The notes beneath the pieces are model-generated. The model saw only the letters and a list, made by a program, of their open reading frames with translations, did no database searches and had not been told where the DNA came from. From NCBI GenBank assembly GCA_022615475.1, contig JAKEGQ010000104.1:1-38551 (forward strand): a DNA stretch of 38,551 bases, read 5' to 3'. The stretch is from Candidatus Methylomirabilota bacterium. Lineage in GTDB: Bacteria > Methylomirabilota > Methylomirabilia > Methylomirabilales > CSP1-5. The position numbers were made by a program, and so were the translations under genes. Within the stretch, counting starts at the first letter, position 1. Each line of letters opens with the position of its first letter. Below, one piece after another: positions 1 to 6,773 of this stretch.

Positions 1-767
1 CGCCGCAGGTCGCCGGAAGTGTGAATGCCGTCTATGCCGTGACGCTGTCTGCGGTCTTCTACGTCTTCCGTTGTCTCGTGGACTTTGATATCCCCTCCAA
101 TGCAGGATGCATGGTCCCGCTGACCGTCATTGCGCCGGAAGGGAGCGTGGTCAACACCAGGCCTCCTGCGGCGGTGGCGGGCGGGAATGTCGAGACGTCT
201 CAGCGGATTGTGGATGTGCTGCTGGGGGCGTTGGCCCAGGCCCTCCCCGATCGGATTCCCGCGGCGAGCGCCGGGACGATGAGCAACCTGGTTATCGGGG
301 GCACCGATCATGAGCGGGGGCGACATTTCGCCTATTATGAAACCATCGCCGGAGGGATGGGGGCGCGGCCGACGCGGGACGGCGTGGACGCGGTGCAGAC
401 CCACATGACCAACACACGGAACACGCCTATCGAGGCCCTGGAACACGCGTATCCCCTCCGGGTGCTCCGCTACGAGATTCGCCGCGGATCAGGGGGGAGG
501 GGGAGACATCGAGGGGGGGATGGAATCCGGCGTGATGTCGAGCTCTTGACGGACGCCGCCGTCGGTCTGCTGGCGGACCGGCGGCGTTTTCGACCCTACG
601 GGCTGCGGGGGGGAGAGTCTGGCCAGGGGGGAGAGAGCATCCTGATCTCGCCAGGGGGAAAGAGGCCCCTCGGCTCGAAGTTTCACCTCCGGGCCAGTGC
701 GGGAGAGATCATCAGTATTCGAACCCCCGGAGGAGGCGGGTACGGGAGGCCGGAGGGACACGCATGA
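1..767 (+). CDS. Hydantoinase B / 5-oxoprolinase beta-type subunit, 3' part (5' end outside window)
   Basis: This is the C-terminal part of a HyuB/oxoprolinase-B family protein. The family forms the ATP-dependent ring-opening enzymes for hydantoins, 5-oxoproline or acetone-type substrates together with HyuA. The reading frame is already open at base 3, and the residues before the GTG at 21 fit the family, so the gene starts upstream of the window. Family features visible are a segment like IPSNAGCMVP followed by a GSVVNTRPPAAV stretch, and the C-terminal glycine-rich TPGGGGYGRP end. The stop is at 765-767. The next gene's start follows within 14 bases, and a DUF4392 gene follows that. The substrate cannot be read from this fragment. 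The DUF4392 neighbour (D-glutamate cyclase type) makes 5-oxoproline a reasonable but unproven candidate. Confidence 0.85.
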   Translation, partial: PQVAGSVNAVYAVTLSAVFYVFRCLVDFDIPSNAGCMVPLTVIAPEGSVVNTRPPAAVAGGNVETSQRIVDVLLGALAQALPDRIPAASAGTMSNLVIGGTDHERGRHFAYYETIAGGMGARPTRDGVDAVQTHMTNTRNTPIEALEHAYPLRVLRYEIRRGSGGRGRHRGGDGIRRDVELLTDAAVGLLADRRRFRPYGLRGGESGQGGESILISPGGKRPLGSKFHLRASAGEIISIRTPGGGGYGRPEGHA

Positions 768-780
768 GGAGGGAATGCAG

Positions 781-1299
781 ATGACGAGACAGGCGGAGAG
801 GGCGCGAGCCATCCTGCGGTATGCTATTGCCGCCACACTCCTCACCAGCTGCGCCACTGGCGGTTTCGAGGCCACTTCACCTGGCCCGGGCGTCCCTCGG
901 ATCAGCAATCTCCGGATCGAGCCCGACGTGGTAGAGAGAGGGGAGCAGGCCACCATACGCTTCGATTTCCAGGATGCTGATGGAGATATCACGGATGTGT
1001 ACCTGGGGCTCAGGAGCGAGGTGACGGACTTCACCCTTTCCACCGGGATTCAGCCCGTCGTGCTCAGCCGCGGGAAATATTTCGGGCAAAAGGAGGGGAC
1101 GGCAGAGGAGACTATCTCAATCAGCTTCCGGCGCCGATCCGCTCCCCTGACCTTCGAAGAGCGGGCATATTACGGAGAAGTGACGGACCCCGGACAGACG
1201 CAACAAGAGACGGGGGGGGTCCGGGTCTATGTGGTTTTCGTGGTCGATGAGAAGGGAAACGTGAGCAATTCCCTTACGGCTCGGGTGACCGTGCAGTGA
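781..1299 (+). CDS. Putative lipoprotein, unknown function
   Basis: A 172-residue protein with a charged N-terminus, a hydrophobic stretch (residues 11-22) and a lipobox ending LLTSC with the lipidated Cys at 24, so it should be anchored in an envelope membrane. The mature part is beta-rich, contains a DADGD segment near residue 50 and looks like an Ig-like or bacterial surface fold; I do not recognise a family. ATG 781 is preferred because GAGGAGGG at 766-773 lies 7 nt upstream, whereas the ATG at 775 would leave only 1 nt. The stop overlaps the start of the next gene (GTGA at 1296-1299), so the two are translationally coupled. Its role next to the oxoprolinase-type subunit is unknown. Confidence 0.7.
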   Translation: MTRQAERARAILRYAIAATLLTSCATGGFEATSPGPGVPRISNLRIEPDVVERGEQATIRFDFQDADGDITDVYLGLRSEVTDFTLSTGIQPVVLSRGKYFGQKEGTAEETISISFRRRSAPLTFEERAYYGEVTDPGQTQQETGGVRVYVVFVVDEKGNVSNSLTARVTVQ

Positions 1300-2240
1300 C
1301 GGGCAAGAGCTCGGCACGCACTCGGAAGGTCGGGGAGGAGACGGATCGGATCTGTCTCCTTCCACGGGACGCTCGCGGAGGGGATGTCCAGCGTTTGTAT
1401 CGGGCGGCGCGACGCCTCCAGAAGGCTCCCCTCACCTCTCTGGCGGCCTTGCGACTATCGGAGGCGGTTCGGTCAGGGGATACGGTCCTGCTCCTGACCG
1501 GCGCGGGGGCTCCTCCTGAGCTCCCCGCCGGCGAGACCGATGGCCCGCTCGGGGTCGCAGTGTTGGCACGGGCACTTCATCTGGGCCTCGGGGCTCGACC
1601 CTTTGTGATCTCGGAAGAAAGGAATCTGGGACCGCTCCGGGCGGTGCTGCAGGTCAGGGGAGCGGCCTGCACCCTGCTCCCGTTCCCCTGTGGCCGGGAG
1701 GAGGCCGGATATCGCCTGGTCGAGGAGCTCCGCCCTGCGGCCGTTGTCAGTGTGGAAAAGCTCGGTCCCAATCCAAAGGGGGTCATTCACGATATGCGGG
1801 GTCGGAACGTCTCGGCAAGTCACGCCTCCGTCCGGGGACTGTTTGATGGGGCGAGGGAACGGGGCATCCTCACCGCGGCGGTCGGTGATCGGGGTAACGA
1901 GGTCGGCTTCGGGTTGCTGACGGGTCCAGAGGTCCGACCCCGGCTACGCACACGCCGATGTCGGTGTCGCTGTCGGGGAACGATCGGCTGCGATATCCGG
2001 GCAGATGTCCTCGTGGTAAGCTCCATCTCGAACTGGGGAGCATACGGCGTCGTAGCATGCCTGCAAGCGATCGTTGGTCGTCGCCTCCTGCACACCCCGC
2101 AGGAAGAGGCTGCGATGCTTGGCACAGCGGTCCTCGCGGGGGCGCGGGACGGGGTAACTCATGCGTCGACCCTGACGGTGGACGGGGCCGATCTCGCCGC
2201 GCAGCAGGCGGTGGTGGCGCTGCTCGGCTCAGTGAAATAA
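1296..2240 (+). CDS. DUF4392 / D-glutamate cyclase-like protein
   Basis: A 314-residue protein matching the DUF4392 family, the domain that forms the C-terminal part of mitochondrial D-glutamate cyclase, which converts D-glutamate to 5-oxo-D-proline. Visible hallmarks are an EKLGPNPKG motif followed by HDMRGR, the VGDRGNEVGFG segment (family form GDGGNEIGMG, here with R and F substitutions), an SNWGAYGV motif and a C-terminal GARDGVT...VDG segment. The GTG start at 1296 overlaps the preceding stop by four bases. An arginine/cysteine-rich insertion, TRRCRCRCRG, lies between the GNE motif and SNWG. Co-occurrence with a HyuB/oxoprolinase subunit suggests D-glutamate or 5-oxoproline metabolism; this is inference from family knowledge and position. 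Confidence 0.75.
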   Translation: MTGKSSARTRKVGEETDRICLLPRDARGGDVQRLYRAARRLQKAPLTSLAALRLSEAVRSGDTVLLLTGAGAPPELPAGETDGPLGVAVLARALHLGLGARPFVISEERNLGPLRAVLQVRGAACTLLPFPCGREEAGYRLVEELRPAAVVSVEKLGPNPKGVIHDMRGRNVSASHASVRGLFDGARERGILTAAVGDRGNEVGFGLLTGPEVRPRLRTRRCRCRCRGTIGCDIRADVLVVSSISNWGAYGVVACLQAIVGRRLLHTPQEEAAMLGTAVLAGARDGVTHASTLTVDGADLAAQQAVVALLGSVK

Positions 2241-2393
2241 CAGGGGGATCCTGCTGACGAAACGGGCAAGGGATGGAGGACTGCCTAATCCGTGGGCACG
2301 AATGAGAGGTGAGCCGAAACAGAGAAAAGTATCCAATCGCGCATTCTCAAGAACTTTGCTTGGATTGATACTGCTCAGGATTGATGAGAGGAT

Positions 2394-2409
2394 TGGCATG
2401 GGGCTTGCT
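2394..2409 (+). promoter_or_regulatory. Sigma-54 (-24/-12) promoter of the first P-II gene
   Basis: The sequence TGGCATGGGGCTTGCT matches the -24/-12 consensus TGGCAC-N5-TTGCA, with GG at 2395-2396 and GC at 2407-2408 in the obligatory spacing. Transcription would start near 2420, leaving about 60 nt of leader before the ATG at 2482. GGATTGAT is directly repeated just upstream at 2362-2369 and 2378-2385, with a third partial copy at 2390-2395. No canonical NtrC box (TGCACC-type dyad) was found by eye in 2241-2390. Confidence 0.75.
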
Positions 2410-2481
2410 CGGCCCCAGAGAGGGGGAGGCCCTTCTGGGGTGCTGGAAGCGGACGGATTTCTGAAGAGTGGGGAGTAAATG

Positions 2482-2820
2482 ATGAAGAAGATCGAAGCGA
2501 TCATCAAGCCGTTCAAGCTGGACGAGGTAAAGAATGCCCTGGCGGAGATCGGCATCCAGGGGCTCACGATCAGTGAGGTGAAGGGATTCGGCCGCCAGAA
2601 GGGGCATACCGAGCTCTACCGGGGGGCGGAATACACCATCGATTTTCTTCCCAAGGTGAAGGTCGAGGTGGTCGTTGCGGATGGCAAGTCTGAGCAGGTG
2701 GTAGAAACCATCCAGGCAGCGGCGAAGACGGGACGGATCGGTGACGGGAAGATCTTCATCCTCCCTTGCGAAGAGGCGGTGCGGATTCGGACGGGGGAAC
2801 GAGGAGAGGAAGCCATATAG
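2482..2820 (+). CDS. glnB: Nitrogen regulatory protein P-II (first copy)
   Basis: A 112-residue P-II signal protein, the trimeric cytoplasmic sensor of 2-oxoglutarate, ATP/ADP and, through uridylylation, glutamine. It starts MKKIEAIIKPFKLDEVKNAL. The T-loop carries the uridylylatable Tyr51 in the sequence YRGAEY, the B-loop includes TGRIGDGKIF, and the C-terminus has the VRIRTGE signature. Two adjacent ATGs exist (2479 and 2482). GGGGAG at 2470-2475 is 3 nt from the first and 6 nt from the second, and the second gives the usual N-terminus. A sigma-54 promoter lies upstream and a strong hairpin terminator downstream at 2901-2930, so it is probably monocistronic. Likely partners in this window are GlnE and NtrB. 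Whether it is GlnB or GlnK cannot be settled; no amtB is adjacent. Confidence 0.95.
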   Translation: MKKIEAIIKPFKLDEVKNALAEIGIQGLTISEVKGFGRQKGHTELYRGAEYTIDFLPKVKVEVVVADGKSEQVVETIQAAAKTGRIGDGKIFILPCEEAVRIRTGERGEEAI

Positions 2821-2827
2821 GTCCATA

Positions 2828-2900
2828 GTTCATGGTGCAGGGTTCATGGACACGGATCGGGATCTTTCCCTGAACCATGAACGCTGAACACTGAACCAAG
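2828..2900. repeat. Intergenic word-repeat tract (GTTCATGG / TGAAC) forming an imperfect hairpin
   Basis: The words GTTCATGG and GGTTCATGG in the left half recur inverted as CCATGAAC, CTGAAC and CTGAACC in the right half. The segment GTTCATGGTGCAGGG near the left edge pairs with CCCTGAACCATGAAC at about 2870-2884 with one mismatch. It sits between the P-II stop and the terminator hairpin. Confidence 0.6.
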
Positions 2901-2930
2901 AAGGGGCCCCGTGGAGCCACGGGGCCCCTT
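2901..2930 (+). terminator. Strong hairpin terminator after the first P-II gene
   Basis: A perfect 13-bp stem (AAGGGGCCCCGTG and its complement) closes on a four-base GAGC loop. It is followed by CGTCTTTC, a weak T-rich tail, so termination is likely but not the textbook T-run type. Confidence 0.7.
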
Positions 2931-2990
2931 CGTCTTTCATCGAGGGAAAGGCAGTTGACCGTCCGCGGCCCGACCGATAGAGTGAGGAGC

Positions 2991-3662
2991 ATGGGGACGC
3001 GGATCCTCGAATTTCGGTTCGGGCTTGTGGATCTCGAAGGGGTCATCTTCAACCCGGGCATCCTGTACCGGAGGGAGTTCGGCCGGTTCCTCGAGCGCCA
3101 GTATCACATCTCGGCAAAAGGGGCCCTCCGCTTCTACCAGACCAATGAGGCGCTGCCGCTCCAGGCGAAGTTTGCACGTCTCCTCGCAGAGGGCGGCCAT
3201 CCGCCCGAGGAGGCGGCCCGTGCGACCGTCGCCTTTGAGGCGGTAGTGGCCACATCTCGGCCGGTGGTCTCGGAGGGGGCCCGCGAGCTCCTAGAGTTCC
3301 TCGCCGCTCGCGGGACACATCTGTCCGCACTGTCCGAGAGCGAGTCCCGCATCGCCGAAGGCAAGTTGGAACAGGCGGAGCTGCAGGGCCTTTTTCGGCA
3401 GGTCATTGGGTCGGAGCGGGGTCCGCGGGGCCGGGAACAGATCGCCTTCTGCCCGCAAACGGTCGGGCTCCCGGTTGAGGCCTTTGCCGCCCAGAGCTTC
3501 CTCCTCTCCGGCCATCCCGAGGATATGGTAGCGGCAAGGGAGCTCGGCTGCTACTCTATCGGCATGGCCCATCTCTATCCAGAGGATGCCTTCAAGGCGC
3601 ACGGGGCCCAAGAGGTGTACCGGCATGTGGTGCACCTCTCACTCCTCCTTCGCCCCTACTAA
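2991..3662 (+). CDS. HAD-superfamily-like protein with degenerate catalytic motifs
   Basis: The protein has 223 residues and a HAD-like layout. Motif I near residue 11 reads DLEGV where active phosphatases have DxDG(T/V). Motif II is present as a Ser in LSALSESE. The motif IV region reads SGHPEDM where GDSxxDI is expected, keeping only the second acidic residue. An alpha-helical cap lies between motifs I and II. The nucleophile Asp is present but the acid/base Asp is Glu, so catalysis may be altered or lost. ATG 2991 gives the normal HAD N-terminus, but GAGGAG ends only 1 nt before it. A TTG at 2955 with upstream GAGGGAAAGG is an alternative start adding 12 residues. The substrate is unknown. 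Confidence 0.6.
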   Translation: MGTRILEFRFGLVDLEGVIFNPGILYRREFGRFLERQYHISAKGALRFYQTNEALPLQAKFARLLAEGGHPPEEAARATVAFEAVVATSRPVVSEGARELLEFLAARGTHLSALSESESRIAEGKLEQAELQGLFRQVIGSERGPRGREQIAFCPQTVGLPVEAFAAQSFLLSGHPEDMVAARELGCYSIGMAHLYPEDAFKAHGAQEVYRHVVHLSLLLRPY

Positions 3663-3665
3663 AGA

Positions 3666-3785
3666 AGCTATCAGCCGTCAGCTATCAGCGGTCAGCAAGG
3701 GCCGTAAAAATCCAAGAGCTGACAGCAGATGCTGATAGCTTTAGAGGTGCTGACAGCGGACTGCTGACAACTGATGACTGCTGAA
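3666..3785. repeat. Intergenic word-repeat tract (GCTATCAGC / GCTGACAGC), REP-like inverted structure
   Basis: AGCTATCAGC (3666-3675) and AGCTATCAGCGGTCAGC (3680-3696) are followed after about 20 nt by the inverted words GCTGACAGC (3718-3726) and GCTGATAGCT (3731-3740), then more GCTGACAGC and CTGCTGAC copies up to 3785. The two halves can fold into an imperfect hairpin of more than 15 paired bases. It fills the gap between the HAD-like and HEAT/TPR genes. Confidence 0.65.
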
Positions 3786-3796
3786 GAAGGTGAACC

Positions 3797-4375
3797 GTGA
3801 CGCCGGAAGAGGACGCCATCAGGCAATTGCACGAGCAGGACTCGACGGTCCGCCGTCAGGCGGCGGACCGTCTGGGGGCAATCGGTGGGGCCTTGGCCGT
3901 GGAGCCGTTGGTTCAGGCCCTTCGGGACGAGGACTGGGGAGTGCGGACCATCGCCGAACACTCGCTGTGGCAGATCTGGTGCCGGTCGGGTGACGGGACG
4001 GCGGACGCTTTGCTGCAGGAGGGGATCCAGGCCTTGGAGCAGAAGGCGTGGGCAAAGGCGGTTGCCACGTTCACCCAGGTGATCGAGAGGGTCCCCGAGT
4101 TTGCCGAGGGATATAACAAGCGGGCGACCGCCCATTACCTGATGGGCAAGTATGCGCAGGCCATTGCCGACTGCGATGCCACGATCGCCAGGAACCCGTA
4201 CCACTTCGGTGCGTTGAGTGGAGAAGGATTGTGTTACCTCGCCCTGGGTCAGCTCCGGACGGCCCGGGACTGTTTCCGAAGGGCCTTAGCGGTGAACCCC
4301 AACATGCCGGGGGTGGAGCAGAATCTCGCCGCCGTCGAGCGGGCCCTTCATTCCGGCGGGAACGGCTTTGACTAA
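3797..4375 (+). CDS. HEAT-like plus TPR repeat protein
   Basis: A 192-residue all-helical protein. Residues 1-60 resemble one or two HEAT/PBS-lyase-type units (VRRQAADRLGAIG... VEPLVQAL... WGVRTIAEHSL). Residues 75-190 hold about three TPR units, with signatures such as AEGYNKRATAHYLMGKYAQA and ALSGEGLCYLALGQLRTA, each ending in a NP-containing turn. No signal peptide or membrane segment is seen, so it is probably a cytoplasmic scaffold. The GTG start at 3797 is supported by AAGAAGGTG at 3784-3792. Its stop lies inside a hairpin shared with the convergent gene. Partners are not evident from context. Confidence 0.8.
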   Translation: MTPEEDAIRQLHEQDSTVRRQAADRLGAIGGALAVEPLVQALRDEDWGVRTIAEHSLWQIWCRSGDGTADALLQEGIQALEQKAWAKAVATFTQVIERVPEFAEGYNKRATAHYLMGKYAQAIADCDATIARNPYHFGALSGEGLCYLALGQLRTARDCFRRALAVNPNMPGVEQNLAAVERALHSGGNGFD

Positions 4376-4404
4376 AGTAGGCGCACTACATGCGTTTACT
4401 TTAG
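4372..4404. terminator. Bidirectional hairpin spanning two convergent stop codons
   Basis: CTAAAGTA (4372-4379) pairs with TACTTTAG (4397-4404), and an inner CGCA (4382-4385) pairs with TGCG (4391-4394) around a five-base loop. The stop codons of the + gene (4373-4375) and the - gene (4396-4398) both lie in the arms. Each direction has a short T-containing arm, so it could terminate both genes. Confidence 0.55.
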
Positions 4405-5037
4405 CCGGAGGCACGCGCACCGCTCTTCGGTGAGACCGATGAGGACCCGAATCGCGGGGGGAAGGGGCGCGGTCTTCGCGAGAAAGTGCCCGATGTAGAG
4501 TGCCGTCGCCCTCTTGTTCCCCTCGAGGATTGTCCAGAGCCTACCCGTGGGCCGCCCCATCAGGATGAGTTGGTTGTGGATCTCGACCTCTGGCAGCCGG
4601 TCTCGGATCTGCAGAACATTCGTGATCACTGCACGAGCCTCGTGGGCCCAGCGACCGGTTGCCCTGGCCGGAACGGTGCCGCGGGCGATGACGGTCGCCG
4701 CCGTTGACAGTCGCCCGGTGTCGCGGGAGAGCAGGGTCCAGGTCGGATAGTTGATGACCCGGAGCCTTCGAAATTCCTGAGGGGGGATCACGGCGCGCCA
4801 CCACTCTGTCCGGTGCGAAAGAGCTCCCCAGAGGTCCCGCCGGTGAAACCGGAGCACCTGGCGACGCAGACGATTTTCCCGGACGCTGGTCAGGACCGGC
4901 CTCTGAATCACGCGCGAGGAGAGGCCGCAGCGCTTCAGGGCTGCAATGACCCGGGGACGAAAGCGGGGCGAGAAAAGCTCTGCCTTGAGCCAGCAGGCGG
5001 CGACGAGATCCCGGCTCACCCGTTCCAGGAGCGTCAT
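4396..5037 (-). CDS. Protein of unknown function with an EGNKR motif (possible ParB/Srx-like fold)
   Basis: A 213-residue basic protein that I do not recognise as a whole. Residues around 170-185 read WTILEGNKRATAL, which resembles the DG/EGN-R-A motif of ParB/sulfiredoxin-fold proteins; this is a weak inference from one motif. It is rich in Arg and Trp and has no signal peptide or membrane segment. The start at 5037 (MTLLERVSRD) was chosen because it lies 20 nt after the upstream SDR stop; the frame stays open further upstream but would run into the SDR gene. No clear ribosome binding site precedes it. It is probably co-transcribed with the SDR. Confidence 0.5.
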   Translation of the reverse strand: MTLLERVSRDLVAACWLKAELFSPRFRPRVIAALKRCGLSSRVIQRPVLTSVRENRLRRQVLRFHRRDLWGALSHRTEWWRAVIPPQEFRRLRVINYPTWTLLSRDTGRLSTAATVIARGTVPARATGRWAHEARAVITNVLQIRDRLPEVEIHNQLILMGRPTGRLWTILEGNKRATALYIGHFLAKTAPLPPAIRVLIGLTEERCACLRLK

Positions 5038-5057
5038 GCGGGCTTCGTGGGTCCTGC

Positions 5058-5774
5058 TCAGCGCCGCCGGGGCCTGGCAGGGCGCATCTCGATCCGCGTG
5101 CTCATCGTGCGGGGGGGTGACTTCAGCAGATAGACAACCATGTCCGCGATGTGCTCGGGGAGAATCGCCCATCCCGATCCTTCGGTGCCCCCGGCGGAAA
5201 AATCCGTCTCGACACTGCCGGGCATGATGTGGCTCACCCGGATCCCATCATAGCGAATCTCCTGGAACAGGGCCTCGCTGAATCCGAGGAGACCGAACTT
5301 GGAGGCGTTGTACGCGGCCATAGTGGGGTGGGCGTGCGCGCCCGCCAGAGAGCCGATATTAATGATGTAGCCGCCCCCCCGCGTTCGCATTTTCGGAATG
5401 GCGTCGTGACAGCAGTAGAAGACCCCGGTCAGATTGGTGCCGATGATCTCGTGCCACTCCTCGGGCTTGAGATCGGCGACGGAGGCCGTGGTGGAGACGC
5501 CGGCGTTATTCACCAGGATGTCCAGGCCTCCGAACTCGCGAACGGCGAAGTCCATGAGTCGCTGAACCTGAGGGTACTCCCGGACATCGCAGGCAAGTCC
5601 CGCCACCTTTCCCTTTTCCCGCCGCCGGCACTCCTTCACTGCCCGATCGACGTCGTGTTGGCGGCGGGAGGAGATGACGACGGCGATCCCTTGGTCAATC
5701 AAGGCTTCGGTGATGGCCCGGCCAATGCCACGCGTGCTCCCGGTTACCACCGCCACCTTTCCCTCGAGCGACAT
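5058..5774 (-). CDS. Short-chain dehydrogenase/reductase (classical SDR)
   Basis: A 238-residue NAD(P)-dependent oxidoreductase with a Rossmann fold. The cofactor motif TGSTRGIGRA lies near residue 10, with SSRR following beta-2, which suggests NADP(H) preference. The NNAG motif is present, the catalytic Ser lies in INIGSLAG, and the catalytic Tyr/Lys in YNASKFG. The C-terminus has the PGSVETDF loop. The start at 5774 (MSLEGKVAVVTG) has GGGAGG a few bases upstream. The final residues are strongly basic (RPARPRRR). The substrate is not predictable; SDRs of this type reduce or oxidise alcohols, ketones or acyl intermediates. It is followed after 20 nt by the EGNKR protein on the same strand. 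Confidence 0.88.
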   Translation of the reverse strand: MSLEGKVAVVTGSTRGIGRAITEALIDQGIAVVISSRRQHDVDRAVKECRRREKGKVAGLACDVREYPQVQRLMDFAVREFGGLDILVNNAGVSTTASVADLKPEEWHEIIGTNLTGVFYCCHDAIPKMRTRGGGYIINIGSLAGAHAHPTMAAYNASKFGLLGFSEALFQEIRYDGIRVSHIMPGSVETDFSAGGTEGSGWAILPEHIADMVVYLLKSPPRTMSTRIEMRPARPRRR

Positions 5775-5793
5775 GCATCCTCCCTCGGGTTCA

Positions 5794-5811
5794 CCCAACA
5801 AACCCAACAAA
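5794..5811. repeat. Two tandem CCCAACAAA units upstream of the SDR
   Basis: Two exact 9-nt tandem copies, followed by a partial third (CCT), lie about 20 nt upstream of the SDR start. It is a small member of the window's set of word-repeat tracts. Confidence 0.5.
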
Positions 5812-5903
5812 CCTGACTATAGCCGGGATGGGAAATTTTGGCAAATCCATGAGCGATATCAGCCATTTTGTCCTGGGTAGTGTCGGTGGTGCGCTGGTTC
5901 CAG

Positions 5904-5925
5904 AGGGCTGCGCACAGCCAGCCCT
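5904..5925 (-). terminator. Possible hairpin terminator downstream of the PilZ gene
   Basis: AGGGCTG (5904-5910) and CAGCCCT (5919-5925) form a 7-bp stem with an 8-nt loop about 50 nt beyond the PilZ stop. No T-run follows on the minus strand, so a terminator role is uncertain. Confidence 0.3.
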
Positions 5926-5974
5926 GTGAGCAGGCATCGGCATCGACCCAGAGAGGAGAAGCGAACGCAGCGAA

Positions 5975-6682
5975 CTAGTGGGAGGCTGCGGCAGACGGGG
6001 AGGAATCGAGCGCGAGGGACATCTCACTGAACAGCCGATCGACGAGGGCGTCGATCAACGCCCCCTCTGCTGGCTTGGGGTCGAGAAACTGGACTCCCAT
6101 CCCGCTTGTGGTTTCAGGCTTTGTCTCGTCCCTGTGCATCCATGCGACCCGGGCGAGCATCGAGAAGGTGTGCGAGAGGTTCGGCAGATTGAAGGTGAGT
6201 GCAACCTGCGACCCTGGCGGTGCGGGCTCCCCTGTCGCGATGAACATCCCGCCCCGGCTCAGGTTCGTGCAGGTCCCGCGGCCCGCCGTCCCCGCCTGTC
6301 CGTACTCGACGGGGAATCGAATCGGGACCCGGGCGTAGGCCTGTCGCTCGCCGCGATACACCCACTGTTTGACGAGGGCCGGATCGACCGGTTGCTCGAA
6401 GAGCACTCCATGGGCCACCCTGGTCCCCGCCGGGGTCGGCGTTCCATTGTCAGCCCAGACGACAAGGGCACGCAATGGGTCTCCCTGAGCGATCCGGACC
6501 GTCATCGGCGTCCTGAGCGGTAGGGTTTCTGGCATCAGAATTTCGAGGCCCGCAGCGCTGACGGACCGCGTCTTACCGGTGATGAGTCTCGCCAATGGCC
6601 GGCCGGCGATCGGGGCAGCGCACTCCACAGGCAGATAGACCTCAAACCGGGGGTAGTCGGTGCGGGATGTGTTGGTAGTCAT
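5975..6682 (-). CDS. Tandem PilZ-domain protein (probable c-di-GMP receptor)
   Basis: A 235-residue protein with two PilZ-like domains. The C-terminal one (about residues 112-220) has basic residues at 113 and 118 before VPIRFPVEY, and an intact NxSxxG motif (N140, S142, G145, in TNLSRGGMF). The N-terminal one (about residues 10-100) has SVSAAGLEI at 40-48, matching the SxxG part but with Ser for Asp/Asn, and a poor arginine motif, so it may not bind nucleotide. No membrane segment is visible. The ATG at 6682 is preceded by GGAGGGG. A near-perfect sigma-54 promoter lies 33 nt upstream, linking its expression to a sigma-54 activator such as the NtrC encoded in this window. It is divergent from the second P-II gene. 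The effector process is unknown. Confidence 0.8.
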   Translation of the reverse strand: MTTNTSRTDYPRFEVYLPVECAAPIAGRPLARLITGKTRSVSAAGLEILMPETLPLRTPMTVRIAQGDPLRALVVWADNGTPTPAGTRVAHGVLFEQPVDPALVKQWVYRGERQAYARVPIRFPVEYGQAGTAGRGTCTNLSRGGMFIATGEPAPPGSQVALTFNLPNLSHTFSMLARVAWMHRDETKPETTSGMGVQFLDPKPAEGALIDALVDRLFSEMSLALDSSPSAAASH

Positions 6683-6714
6683 GAGCCCCTCCAGACTCTT
6701 TAGGGTAACTTATT

Positions 6715-6730
6715 CGCAAGGATCGTGCCA
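6715..6730 (-). promoter_or_regulatory. Sigma-54 (-24/-12) promoter of the PilZ gene
   Basis: Read on the minus strand the site is TGGCACGATCCTTGCG, an excellent match to TGGCAC-N5-TTGCA with correct spacing. The predicted start is near 6704, giving a leader of about 20 nt before the PilZ ATG. GGGTAAC at 6703-6709 and its inverted copy GTTACCC at 6760-6766 flank the region and could be an additional control site for the divergent pair. Confidence 0.8.
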
Positions 6731-6773
6731 ACCCTCCCTTTACAATCGTTCCGGAGTGTGTTACCCATAGGGC

